In this document: piece by piece, positions 1-7,665 of the stretch
Numbering within the stretch: position 1 is the first letter of the stretch
Layout: every line of letters starts with the position of its first letter
Origin: an uncultured Lachnospiraceae bacterium
Lineage (GTDB): Bacteria; Bacillota; Clostridia; Lachnospirales; Lachnospiraceae
Direction: 5' to 3'
DNA length: 22,747 bases
Assembly (NCBI GenBank): GCA_945834545.1
Contig: CAMAHO010000012.1
Coordinates: 1-22,747, forward strand
Position numbers and translations under genes: made by a program
Notes under the pieces: generated by a model
Told to the model about the DNA's origin: nothing
The model's input: only the letters and a program-made list of their open reading frames with translations
The model's database searches: none

Positions 1-198
1 AATCATAGGATCCTCTGTTCCCTCATACCCGTTTACCTTAATAATCTCCACAGGCTCTACTGCATTCTGGAAGTTAATAATTACCCAGATACCTGCGACG
101 ATTATGGCTAACAGTATAACAGGCAATGCAAGGCTTTTCACCTGTTTTATCAAGCCCTCTTTGAAGGCTTTCATATAATATGCTTTGTCCTTCCTCAT
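1..198 (-). CDS. Partial membrane-anchored protein, last gene of the importer operon in this window
   Basis: Only the first 66 codons are inside the window and the gene runs off the left edge. The N-terminus (MRKDKAYYMKAFKEG...) has a basic stretch, then one hydrophobic segment at about residues 22-38 (LALPVILLAIIVAGIWVII). The chain then continues outside the membrane with acidic residues. A GGAG site lies 4-7 nt upstream of the ATG, and the gene begins 31 bp after the Yip1 gene ends, so it is very probably cotranscribed. The likely topology is a single N-terminal anchor with an extracytoplasmic body. I do not recognise the family from this fragment. From memory, similar clusters sometimes carry a large uncharacterised DUF5696-type protein here, but nothing visible proves that. 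Confidence 0.7.
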   Translation of the reverse strand, partial: MRKDKAYYMKAFKEGLIKQVKSLALPVILLAIIVAGIWVIINFQNAVEPVEIIKVNGYEGTEDPMI

Positions 199-229
199 GA
201 CTACTCCAATCTGCCCAAAGGGGCTTAAT

Positions 230-886
230 TTATAATCGGAACAAGAGTTCCCTGCCTAAAGAGATAAAGTATGCAACGCCCTGTGTAATCATACTGAAGA
301 ATAACAACAGGATAAAGATCATAACCATCATTGCAAACAAACTAGCTACCATAAACAGGATATTCTTGGCCATAGAATACTCATGGATCTGTCCCATAGC
401 AGCAATAATTAACAGTGCTGCCCATACTAATGATATTCCGCTTACTACGGTATAAAACTCTGCTTCATCCACCGTAACACCGTTACTGAAGATAATTAAC
501 GGAATCTGAATCAGGGGATAGGGGGTTAGAGCATAACAGGTTGCCATATACACCTGTCCCAGTCTTCCCTTTCCGTCAAACAGGGTGGTTAACGCCCAGT
601 TGCCCACTACGAATAATGCCAAGGGGAACAATACGCTGGCCAAGTAGAGGAAGATGTTTAACTCCTCCCAATACACCTTATTGAAAATAAAGCTTGTAAA
701 CTGTAGCTTAAACACTCTCACAAGCAGTGTGATAATCAAAATGGTATTTGCTGCCGCATAGGTTCCTCTCTTTTCATGGGTTAAATCCCAGAAACCATCC
801 AAAGGATGGGTAATGCAATAGAGGGCAAACTTTAATGAATCAAAATATTTATTCCATTTTTCTTTGTTTTTTAATTTTGCAAACAT
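230..886 (-). CDS. Yip1-family multi-pass membrane protein
   Basis: This 218-residue integral membrane protein has about five hydrophobic segments: roughly residues 43-60, 78-100, 118-137, 146-165 and 172-200. The segment CYALTPYPLIQIPL, inside the third to fourth helices, resembles the conserved core of bacterial Yip1-domain proteins. An amphipathic N-terminus with HPLDGFWDLTHEKRG precedes the first helix and is also typical of that family. A GGAGG site sits 6 nt before the ATG, and the gene starts 16 bp after the NHL/TPR gene ends. The biochemical role of bacterial Yip1 proteins is unknown. Its place inside a sugar-importer operon suggests it helps assemble or modulate the membrane complex, which is an inference from context only. 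Confidence 0.75.
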   Translation of the reverse strand: MFAKLKNKEKWNKYFDSLKFALYCITHPLDGFWDLTHEKRGTYAAANTILIITLLVRVFKLQFTSFIFNKVYWEELNIFLYLASVLFPLALFVVGNWALTTLFDGKGRLGQVYMATCYALTPYPLIQIPLIIFSNGVTVDEAEFYTVVSGISLVWAALLIIAAMGQIHEYSMAKNILFMVASLFAMMVMIFILLLFFSMITQGVAYFISLGRELLFRL

Positions 887-902
887 ATTTGTCCTCCATC
901 AC

Positions 903-2411
903 TTAGGTTCGAAAGATATCTGCGATATCAATCTCGTGCTTAATGCTCTTAACCTTACCGATTCCCAAAGGTACCAGGAATAAAATCAGAAGAACCACTA
1001 CAATAGTGACAATGTTGTCCTCTACCCATTCCTTTCGATACTGCTTGAAGGCTTTGGAATAGTTGTCCTCGTCATACTTTAATTCAAAGTAATCCATGGC
1101 TTCCCTGTACTTTTTCTGGCGAAGAAGGGATCGGCCGATTCCAATGTAGGCTAAATCGTAGTTGCCGTCCATCTCCATAACTCTCTCCCAGGCAGCTCCG
1201 GAAGCCTCGTAGGCACCTTCGTCAAACAGCTCAATAGCGCTGTAAATAGTCTCACCAAATTCCGTACAGGTAAAGAGGGTAATACTGCAGTCCAGGATAT
1301 CCAGAACAAACAGGTCGTGTCCCATATGATCCAGGGCTATAGGCTTTCTAAAATACCCATCCATATTACCGTTGCTACCGAAGGCAAACACCATCTTACC
1401 CTGGTCATCATAACCAAAGAGACGGCCTCTGTTCTTGTCCAGACAAACATAGATATCATTGTCCATACAGGTCACATCCTCAAACTGAGAAGGACCCTCA
1501 TAACCACCAGCACTTCCCCAGTAAAGGTCGCCGTAGATTGGCCACTCGCCGTTACGAACCAGGATATCATTTCCCATCAGGTTCAGCTTTCTTACAGCCT
1601 GTGCCTGCTCGGAATCCAGATCCTCTTCCTCCTGGCCGTTGGCAACTGCATAAATAAAGCCTTCATAGTCGATAAAAATATTAGCGTATTCGGTAGGAAC
1701 AAAGGAAACCATCTGCTCTCTCTGTGCCTGGGTTGCAAATTTCTTTTGCAGATAATCAGCAAAGTCGTAGGTAACCTTTGTCGCTCCTACGAAGCCGGAG
1801 AACACACCGTCGTTTTCGTACTTGATAAGTCCCTTGTTGATACCGGTTGCGATACAATAAACACGTTCCGCCGTATCTACCACGATCTTGTGTGGTTGGA
1901 AGGTAATCTCAGGATCCAGAGTGGAATCCACCGGAATATCAAACTGCATCAGGTAGTTCAAATCCTGGTCTAATTTGAGGATTCTGCAGTTTCCCTTGTC
2001 TGCTATGAAAATATTGCCATCCTCTGAAATTGCGATGTCTGTGGGTCCGGATAGGGTAGTCACCTCAACATCACCTTTGAATTCCTCAATGATTCTGCTT
2101 ACCTCAAAGCTCTCTCTGCCGGTACGGGTAATCTCGATGATGCGATTGTTTCCGGTATCACATACATATATGTTGGAGCCGTTGATATACAAACCGTTGG
2201 GATTGTTTAATCCCTTCTCCAATCCTAAATCCACAGAGGTATACACACCGGTTACCTCGTAGGCGTCGGGAGAATCCTGTACATCCCCCCACCAGTCGTA
2301 ATTGTAGGTATAGCTTCTTTCAATGTCAGCGGCACCTGCTATCAGGGAGGAGCCAAACAGTACCGTTCCTGCCAGCAACAGTGCACTTATTCTTTTTATC
2401 TTGTTTTTCAT
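903..2411 (-). CDS. Secreted NHL beta-propeller/TPR protein with C-terminal membrane anchor
   Basis: The protein has 502 residues. It opens with a clear signal peptide (KNKIKR, then ALLLAGTVLFGSSLIAGAA, cleavage near residue 28). About four to five NHL-type repeats follow, such as NPNGLYINGSNIYVCDTGNN and GPTDIAISEDGNIFIADKGN, giving a beta-propeller to roughly residue 385. A TPR-like helical region follows (about 390-455, with YDLAYIGIGRSLLRQKKYREAM). A transmembrane helix at about 467-485 and a short basic cytoplasmic tail end the protein. It therefore faces outward and is tethered at its C-terminus. An AAGGAGGG site precedes the ATG. It lies between the permease pair and the Yip1 gene with short gaps. 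NHL propellers bind proteins, glycans or small ligands, but no active-site motif for a gluconolactonase-type enzyme is obvious. A role as accessory receptor or scaffold for the importer is inferred. Confidence 0.8.
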   Translation of the reverse strand: MKNKIKRISALLLAGTVLFGSSLIAGAADIERSYTYNYDWWGDVQDSPDAYEVTGVYTSVDLGLEKGLNNPNGLYINGSNIYVCDTGNNRIIEITRTGRESFEVSRIIEEFKGDVEVTTLSGPTDIAISEDGNIFIADKGNCRILKLDQDLNYLMQFDIPVDSTLDPEITFQPHKIVVDTAERVYCIATGINKGLIKYENDGVFSGFVGATKVTYDFADYLQKKFATQAQREQMVSFVPTEYANIFIDYEGFIYAVANGQEEEDLDSEQAQAVRKLNLMGNDILVRNGEWPIYGDLYWGSAGGYEGPSQFEDVTCMDNDIYVCLDKNRGRLFGYDDQGKMVFAFGSNGNMDGYFRKPIALDHMGHDLFVLDILDCSITLFTCTEFGETIYSAIELFDEGAYEASGAAWERVMEMDGNYDLAYIGIGRSLLRQKKYREAMDYFELKYDEDNYSKAFKQYRKEWVEDNIVTIVVVLLILFLVPLGIGKVKSIKHEIDIADIFRT

Positions 2412-2423
2412 TCTTCTCCCTCC

Positions 2424-3326
2424 TTAATCCTTCAGACCGGAGCTAGCCATGGTCTCCAAAATCTGGCTTTCTGAGAAAATGAAAATTGCGATAGGAACTA
2501 CCATTACAACAACCAGCACGGCTGCGCCCTGTCCGGTTCTTGCGATACCGCCACTCTGAATCTGCTGCAATGCATATACCAGAGTTTTTCTTTCCTCTGA
2601 ATAAATAAAGGTAGAAGCTTTGTTATTCCACAAAGCCTGTACTGAGAAGATAATCAAAGTCATCCAAGCAGGCTTTACATTGGGCATTACGATGCCGGAG
2701 AACACTCTCCACTCGTTTGCACCGTCAATCTTAGCCGCCTCAATGAGGGAGGTGGGAAGTCCTTCCATAAACTGCTTCATAAGGAAGAGTCCCATAGGCA
2801 TTGCGAAGGCCGGTACCACGATAGCCCAGTAGGTGTCTACCCAACCAAAGAAGTTGATGATCAAGTAGTTGGGAATCGCTGTTACATAGAAGGAGAACAT
2901 CATTGCCACTGTTACCAGCTTGAAGAATGTCTTTCCTCCCGGAAACTCATACTTTGCAAGTACGAAAGCGCCCATAGATGCTACAACCAAGCATCCGCCC
3001 GTACCTACTGCAGTGATAAACACTGTGTTAAACAGGTACCTGGAAAAGGTGACCCAGGACTTACCCATTGTGACAAACAGGTCGGAAAAGTTATCAAAGG
3101 TGGGATTCTGTGCATAAATCTTTGGCGGGAACATAAAAAGCTCATCCAAAGGCTTCAGCGCTGCATTGACAGCATAGATAATTGGGAAGGCCATGATGTA
3201 CGCAACCAGAATCAAAAACAAATACAGGAAGATATCTCCCGCAATAGACCTGTTTGGCTTTCTTCTCTTTATTAATTTTTTGCGATACTCTTTTTCCACA
3301 TTTTCTTGTTTTTTCTTTTTGCTCAT
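2424..3326 (-). CDS. Carbohydrate ABC transporter permease, MalG/CUT1 type
   Basis: This 300-residue inner-membrane permease has six predicted helices. The cytoplasmic EAA loop at residues 196-219 (EAAKIDGANEWRVFSGIVMP, then NVKPA) is where the ATPase docks. A KRRKPNRS basic cytoplasmic N-terminus precedes the first helix. The length and the FMFPPKIYAQNPTFDNF segment after helix one are typical of the MalG/UgpE branch that pairs with a MalF-type partner. It starts one base after the stop of the partner permease, so translation is probably coupled. The substrate cannot be read from the permease; an oligosaccharide or complex glycan is suggested by the binding-protein architecture. Confidence 0.92.
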   Translation of the reverse strand: MSKKKKQENVEKEYRKKLIKRRKPNRSIAGDIFLYLFLILVAYIMAFPIIYAVNAALKPLDELFMFPPKIYAQNPTFDNFSDLFVTMGKSWVTFSRYLFNTVFITAVGTGGCLVVASMGAFVLAKYEFPGGKTFFKLVTVAMMFSFYVTAIPNYLIINFFGWVDTYWAIVVPAFAMPMGLFLMKQFMEGLPTSLIEAAKIDGANEWRVFSGIVMPNVKPAWMTLIIFSVQALWNNKASTFIYSEERKTLVYALQQIQSGGIARTGQGAAVLVVVMVVPIAIFIFSESQILETMASSGLKD

Positions 3327-3327
3327 A

Positions 3328-4266
3328 TCAGGTTCCTACTCTTCTTAACATACTTTGGATTGCCTTGTTACATAAAATCATCATCAAGAACAGAATCGTC
3401 GCAATGGCGGATGCATAACCCATTTCAAAACGGGAGAAACCATAGTCAAAAAGGTGGGTTACGATAGTACGGGCTGCATAGTCCGTACTGGGGTAACCGC
3501 AGAGTGCCATAGTAACATCGCATACACCAAAGGACTGTGTAATCGCCATAACCGCACCGAACATCAACATAGGTTTCATATTCGGAAGGGTAATGTACCA
3601 AAGCTCCTGCCATCTGTTTTTTATACCATCCATGTATCCGGCTTCAAACTGAGATCTGTCTACACCTTGGAGGCCGGCTACAAAGGAAAGGAAGCCGGTA
3701 CCAAGACTCATCCACAGGATAACCACCATACAAATCGGAAGCATATAAGTAGGATTGATAAACCATAAAATCGGCGCATCGATAAGTCCCAGATTCATCA
3801 AAAAGGCATTGACATAACCGTAAGCATCACCTCTGAAGAACACGGAGAAGATAACATAACAGTTGCCAGCAATGGAGGGAGCGTAGAAGATGATAACCGC
3901 CACGCTTCGCACCCATCTGGGAAGCTCGTTAATCAGCCAAGCAAACAGGAAGGACATGATATAGCCCAGGGGTCCTGTGATAACCGCTATCATAAAGGTG
4001 TTTTTAATACCGGTTAAAAAGACATCATCCTGCAAAATCAAGCTGATATAGTTTTGTAAACCAATAAATCTGGGGGGTTCCAAAATGTTGTAATAGGTAA
4101 AGCTAAAACAAATAGAGGTAACCACCGGCAAAATATTGAACAAGGTAAAAATGATTGCGTAGGGTGCCAGGAAAAGGTAACACATCTTGCTGCGCTTTGC
4201 TTTCTTCCAGGCAACCTTCATGTTATGTTTTCTAAGCATTAGATACTTAGAGAAATACTCTTTCAT
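3328..4266 (-). CDS. Carbohydrate ABC transporter permease, MalF/UgpA type
   Basis: This 312-residue integral membrane protein has a basic N-terminal tail (KVAWKKAKRSK), six hydrophobic segments beginning at LFLAPYAIIFTLFNILPVV, and an EAA loop at residues 208-231 (EAGYMDGIKNRWQELWYITL, then PNMKP). This matches the MalF/UgpA half of CUT1 importers. An AGGAGGGG site overlapping the end of the binding-protein gene serves its ATG, with a 13-bp gap. It should form the heterodimeric channel with the next permease. No ATP-binding subunit is encoded nearby, so a shared MsmX/UgpC-type ATPase from elsewhere in the genome is expected, as is common for Firmicutes CUT1 systems. Confidence 0.92.
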   Translation of the reverse strand: MKEYFSKYLMLRKHNMKVAWKKAKRSKMCYLFLAPYAIIFTLFNILPVVTSICFSFTYYNILEPPRFIGLQNYISLILQDDVFLTGIKNTFMIAVITGPLGYIMSFLFAWLINELPRWVRSVAVIIFYAPSIAGNCYVIFSVFFRGDAYGYVNAFLMNLGLIDAPILWFINPTYMLPICMVVILWMSLGTGFLSFVAGLQGVDRSQFEAGYMDGIKNRWQELWYITLPNMKPMLMFGAVMAITQSFGVCDVTMALCGYPSTDYAARTIVTHLFDYGFSRFEMGYASAIATILFLMMILCNKAIQSMLRRVGT

Positions 4267-4279
4267 CTACTTGCCCCTC

Positions 4280-7240
4280 CTATTCTTCTTCATATATAGG
4301 CATGCCGAACTCAATTCTCTTCTTGGTAATCTCATCGTCTATCTTGATGGAGTAGTCAATCAGAGTTTCTCGTGCGTCATCCTTATCATTCATAACCTTA
4401 CGGATTGCATTGGTGATATGACGGCCGGTGTAATATCCACCCGGAACCTCGCGGATACCAACAGTCTGTCTCCACTGAGTTTCCAATACCTCAATATCCT
4501 TTGCGCTCCATGCCAGGTTACAGAAGGCATCAATATTAGCAGTGGCATATCTTGCGGAGGAGCCCAGCAATGCCTCGATCTCTCGCCCGAAACGAACCTG
4601 AGTATCTACGCTTGCCCACCACTTCATGAACTCCCAGGCATTCTTCCTGAGCTGTTCATCTTCGGTCTTGATCATCATGGTTGCACTACCGGTAATAAAG
4701 TCGGAGCGGTCAATATAGGTGTTGCCGTTCTCGTCCACCTTCTCGGTACCCGGAATCAGAGTAAAGTCCCAAAGGCCTCTGATCTCAGGTGCAGATACCA
4801 TCAAGGTATTGTAGATAGAATATGGCTGAATACCAAGAGGCATTTCACCGGAACGGAAACGGCTTACAAAGTCATAAATTGTAGGAAGACCATAGTCATT
4901 GAAGTATCTGGTGTAATCATCAAAAGCCTTGACACCGGCTTCTTCGTTGACAACCGTCTTTGTACCCTCCTCGTTGTACATATCACCGCCATACTGATAA
5001 AGGAGGCTGAAGTACATGGAAAGGTCTGCTGCGGTAGACGCAACGGCTGTGGTAGCAACAGCAGAGCCGCTGCTTCCGGCTGCGGTAGGAATACCAACAG
5101 ACATGTTATTTCCCTGAATTGTAGGAAGAAGCTCGATCAATTCCTTCCAGGTATTAGGAACCTCCAGCTCCAGCTCCTCCATAACATCCTTACGGTAGAA
5201 CATTACATTAAAGGTCTGGGTCTCAGGAAGTCCGTAGAGATGTCCGTCCAAGCCATACTGCTCATAGGAGCTTGGTGTATAGTGGCTAAGCACTTCTTTA
5301 TAGTCAGGGAACTGAGTCAAATCCTCTGCAGAATTACGAAGAGCGTAGTTCACCGGCTGGTCTGCACCAACAGACAGAACCACATTCGGTCCTCTTCTAG
5401 CCACAACCGCATTCAAAAGGGCATCTGCTGCAACGATTTCCAGATTCACCTTTACGCCTGTATTGGGAGTAAAGGTATCATCAATCATGGACTTTAAGAT
5501 AGTACCCTGATCACGGCCGGTCAAAATCCATACCTTTACGACATCCTCTGCACCATCTTCGTATACGTTACCAACAGAGTTGTAATCTGTTGTGAAGGAA
5601 GCCACGAAGGATTTTGCTTCATGCCACAGTTTTGTGAACATATTGGCCTTTTCCTTCTTGATTTCTACTTCCTCTCCGCTGACTACCAGGTAGTCCACAT
5701 CAAGCTTTGTATCGCTTAAATTTAAGGAAGCTGTACCAAGAGCAGTAATGTTGTCCTTAAAGGTAGTAAATTCTACAGTAATCTTATTGGGCTTATTGCA
5801 GAATCTTTCCAGCTGCTGTGCCACAGTCTGTGCGGAAGCGATGTTGTCCGCCTTCTGTCCTGTATATGCCACCATCTCATCCACAATACGGTAGAGACGC
5901 TTGGATTCCAGATCCATAGCTTCCATAACCTCAGGATATACCTTGTGAATACGGTAATCTCTGTAGATATCCGGTGAAGCGCCGGTGTAAACCAGAATCT
6001 TTCTGTAAATCTGGTTCAGGCGGTAGATAGAGTCCTCAAGCTCTTCCAGAATGCCGCCCAGGCCACCAAGGGTTGCTTCCATTCTGAGGGTGTGCTTTCC
6101 CTTTGTCAGATAGAACTTATAAGGAGTTCCCTCATCGTCTGCAAGGGTCTTACATTCCCAGTCGTTTGCATAAGCATAAGAAACCTCTTTCATCTCTTCA
6201 AAAGGAATCTCACCATCAATGGTTATGACACGGCTTGAGACACTACCTCTCTGATAGTTCTGACGAGCCTTGATCATAATGTTGTAATATCCGTCTTCAG
6301 GCACTTCAATATCCCACTCAATCCACTGGCCGGATGCTTTCCATGCCTCACCACCTACATAGTTTAATACCGTAGTGGTAACACTGTTGGGTTGGGTGGT
6401 CGGTGAAGACCTGTCATATTTTGCATAAAGGGAGGACTCGGAACGAAGTGTGGACTGTTCTCCCTGCACTACCTGGCTATAGCTGCGTACAGTCGCACTG
6501 TCTGTGGTCTTTGGCATCTTTGCCAAATACTCCTCGTAGGTGTCAATCTTCTGAACCGGCACAATAGAAACCTTCTTAAATGCCATAGGCTCGTTTTCAG
6601 CATAGAAGCCAACCGTTGACTGACCCTTCTCAAAGTAGAACTTATAAGGCTCCACTATGTATCCCCTGTCATCTTTGAAGTAGGATTTCTGCCAATCAAA
6701 AATCTCCTCCTGACTGGGACGGATCTCGTTACCCTGGTTGTCCACGATAACCTTTCCGGCATCCTGCCAGATTCTGGCAAAGGAAATATTACGGGCGCCT
6801 TCAAAAGGAAGCTCTCCGTTAATATACAGTGCACGCTCAGCCGCAACACCTCTGGAAGCCGGAATCAGGTATTCTATGTATACATTATAGAAACCGGACT
6901 CAGGAATGTTCACATTCCAGGTAACCGTTGACCCGGTACCCGTGAGCAGCACCTTATTCTCTCCTTCATAATTGTTCTTTACCTCAACCTCGCCGTCTGC
7001 GGTGTAGTTGAATAAATCGACAACAACTGTCTTGTCGGGACTAGTAGCATCCTTATGGGCATTGAGATACCCGGTATAAGTACCCTCTCTCTCCATACCA
7101 GCTACATCGTTGTCAAGGTTCACGCCCTCATATTTGCTATGAAAGTCAGATACCTTTTCCCGGGTGAACAGAAAGATCAGCAGTGCCAGTACTGCTACCA
7201 CTCCAACACCCACCATGATTTTCTTAACAGAGTTCTTCAT
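4280..7240 (-). CDS. Large membrane-anchored solute-binding protein with two carbohydrate-binding-like modules
   Basis: The chosen ATG (MKNSVKKIM...) gives 986 residues. A GGAGG lies 5 nt upstream of it, whereas a start 13 codons earlier has no ribosome site. One transmembrane segment (about 8-25, IMVGVGVVAVLALLIFLF) carries no lipobox Cys, so the protein is probably anchored by an uncleaved helix. Two related beta-sandwich modules follow, at about 85-230 and 285-395. They share a pattern of W-x-V-x-I/V-P-E-x-G-Y/F-Y-N, then I-x-G-E-L/I-P-F-E, and end with Y-K-F-Y-x-x-K-G, like CBM6/35-type sugar-binding folds. A helical linker (about 397-490) leads to a type-1 solute-binding fold (about 565-986, with GLPETQTFNVMFYRKDVMEE and NAWEFMKWWASVDTQVRFGR). 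Typical solute-binding lipoproteins are 400-450 residues, so this is more than twice as long. It heads the importer operon. Recognition of a polymeric or complex surface glycan is inferred. Confidence 0.88.
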   Translation of the reverse strand: MKNSVKKIMVGVGVVAVLALLIFLFTREKVSDFHSKYEGVNLDNDVAGMEREGTYTGYLNAHKDATSPDKTVVVDLFNYTADGEVEVKNNYEGENKVLLTGTGSTVTWNVNIPESGFYNVYIEYLIPASRGVAAERALYINGELPFEGARNISFARIWQDAGKVIVDNQGNEIRPSQEEIFDWQKSYFKDDRGYIVEPYKFYFEKGQSTVGFYAENEPMAFKKVSIVPVQKIDTYEEYLAKMPKTTDSATVRSYSQVVQGEQSTLRSESSLYAKYDRSSPTTQPNSVTTTVLNYVGGEAWKASGQWIEWDIEVPEDGYYNIMIKARQNYQRGSVSSRVITIDGEIPFEEMKEVSYAYANDWECKTLADDEGTPYKFYLTKGKHTLRMEATLGGLGGILEELEDSIYRLNQIYRKILVYTGASPDIYRDYRIHKVYPEVMEAMDLESKRLYRIVDEMVAYTGQKADNIASAQTVAQQLERFCNKPNKITVEFTTFKDNITALGTASLNLSDTKLDVDYLVVSGEEVEIKKEKANMFTKLWHEAKSFVASFTTDYNSVGNVYEDGAEDVVKVWILTGRDQGTILKSMIDDTFTPNTGVKVNLEIVAADALLNAVVARRGPNVVLSVGADQPVNYALRNSAEDLTQFPDYKEVLSHYTPSSYEQYGLDGHLYGLPETQTFNVMFYRKDVMEELELEVPNTWKELIELLPTIQGNNMSVGIPTAAGSSGSAVATTAVASTAADLSMYFSLLYQYGGDMYNEEGTKTVVNEEAGVKAFDDYTRYFNDYGLPTIYDFVSRFRSGEMPLGIQPYSIYNTLMVSAPEIRGLWDFTLIPGTEKVDENGNTYIDRSDFITGSATMMIKTEDEQLRKNAWEFMKWWASVDTQVRFGREIEALLGSSARYATANIDAFCNLAWSAKDIEVLETQWRQTVGIREVPGGYYTGRHITNAIRKVMNDKDDARETLIDYSIKIDDEITKKRIEFGMPIYEEE

Positions 7241-7245
7241 AAAAA

Positions 7246-7250
7246 CCTCC
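7246..7250 (-). promoter_or_regulatory. Shine-Dalgarno site fixing the binding-protein start
   Basis: GGAGG on the minus strand lies 5 nt before the ATG at 7240. It overlaps the first codons of the longer open frame that begins at 7279, which argues that the shorter start is the real one. Confidence 0.8.
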
Positions 7251-7257
7251 ATGTAGT

Positions 7258-7278
7258 TGTCAAAATCTGATTTTGACA
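7258..7278. promoter_or_regulatory. Perfect 9+9 inverted repeat, probable operator in the importer leader
   Basis: The arms TGTCAAAAT and ATTTTGACA are perfect reverse complements separated by CTG. The site ends 18 bp upstream of the binding-protein ATG and just outside its ribosome site. The symmetry, AT-rich arms and odd spacer look like a dimeric repressor site rather than a terminator, because there is no GC-rich stem and no U-tract. The cognate regulator is not encoded in the window. Confidence 0.55.
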
Positions 7279-7306
7279 TACAAAATGAGCAATATAGAAA
7301 TACTGC

Positions 7307-7338
7307 TAAAAGACATTCTACACAAAAACTGTCTTTTA
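7307..7338. repeat. Inverted repeat with 9-bp arms and 14-nt spacer upstream of the importer operon
   Basis: TAAAAGACA (7307-7315) and TGTCTTTTA (7330-7338) are perfect reverse complements. A further AAAAGAC copy is at 7408-7414. Together with the palindrome at 7258-7278, which also contains TGTC half-sites, this suggests a multi-site regulatory region. A weak minus-strand -10-like TATATT (7291-7296) lies between the two repeats, with no convincing -35. Confidence 0.4.
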
Positions 7339-7591
7339 TGTCTAATCATATTTTGCGATTCTAAAACAAATTATTGCTCTGAATCATTCAATATAAACAA
7401 AACTTACAAAAGACGGCTTCTATTTTTGTTAGGTTTAACCATAGTTTTCTCATCCATACGTCACATTTTTTCTACATTTTGACCATTTGCATCTGCATTT
7501 GTGTATCTCTTTTGCCACTGCTCCCTTACAGTTTCGGCTGTGACAGAGAAACAGGCGCACGATGAAAACAGATAATGTGCAATTCTTCCTA

Positions 7592-7620
7592 TTGAAGTTA
7601 CCATAGAATTTGCGTATAGT
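7592..7620 (+). promoter_or_regulatory. Sigma-A-type promoter of the hflK-hflC-capA operon
   Basis: A -35 TTGAAG (7592-7597) and a -10 TATAGT (7615-7620) are separated by exactly 17 bp, each close to the consensus. Transcription would start near 7627, about 39 nt upstream of the first ATG, with an AAAGGA ribosome site between. Confidence 0.6.
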
Positions 7621-7665
7621 ATTGCATATCAGCAGATTTAGACTTTAACGAAAGGAACATTTCAT

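Larger units (their letters stand above)
7241..7665. other. Divergent intergenic region between the importer and hflK-like operons
   Basis: These 425 bp are AT-rich and contain no supported coding gene. The left half holds the importer leader with its ribosome site and the two inverted repeats. The right half holds the promoter and ribosome site of the hflK-like gene. Short open frames crossing it lack ribosome sites and recognisable protein sequence. Confidence 0.7.

Noticed and set aside
1317..1973. Plus-strand open frame (218 codons) opposite the NHL/TPR gene
   Set aside because: It lies fully inside a coherent gene with a signal peptide and repeats, and shows no ribosome site or protein signature.
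4187..5497. Long plus-strand open frame (436 codons) opposite the binding-protein gene
   Set aside because: It is antisense to a well-supported protein, crosses into the permease gene, has no ribosome site at its start, and its translation is Cys/His/Ile-rich with no recognisable domain.
7241..7279. Upstream extension of the binding protein by 13 residues
   Set aside because: The extra start has no ribosome site, the extension covers the palindrome and the GGAGG of the downstream ATG, and the shorter form begins with a normal basic/hydrophobic anchor.
7273..7482. Short plus-strand open frame (69 codons) in the divergent intergenic region
   Set aside because: There is no ribosome site, the composition is that of AT-rich non-coding DNA, and it crosses the inverted repeats.
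7241..7665. CcpA catabolite-response (cre) site near the importer promoter
   Set aside because: I looked for a match to the TG-x-AA-x-CG-x-TT-x-CA pattern because of the carbon-control genes nearby, but found none convincing.
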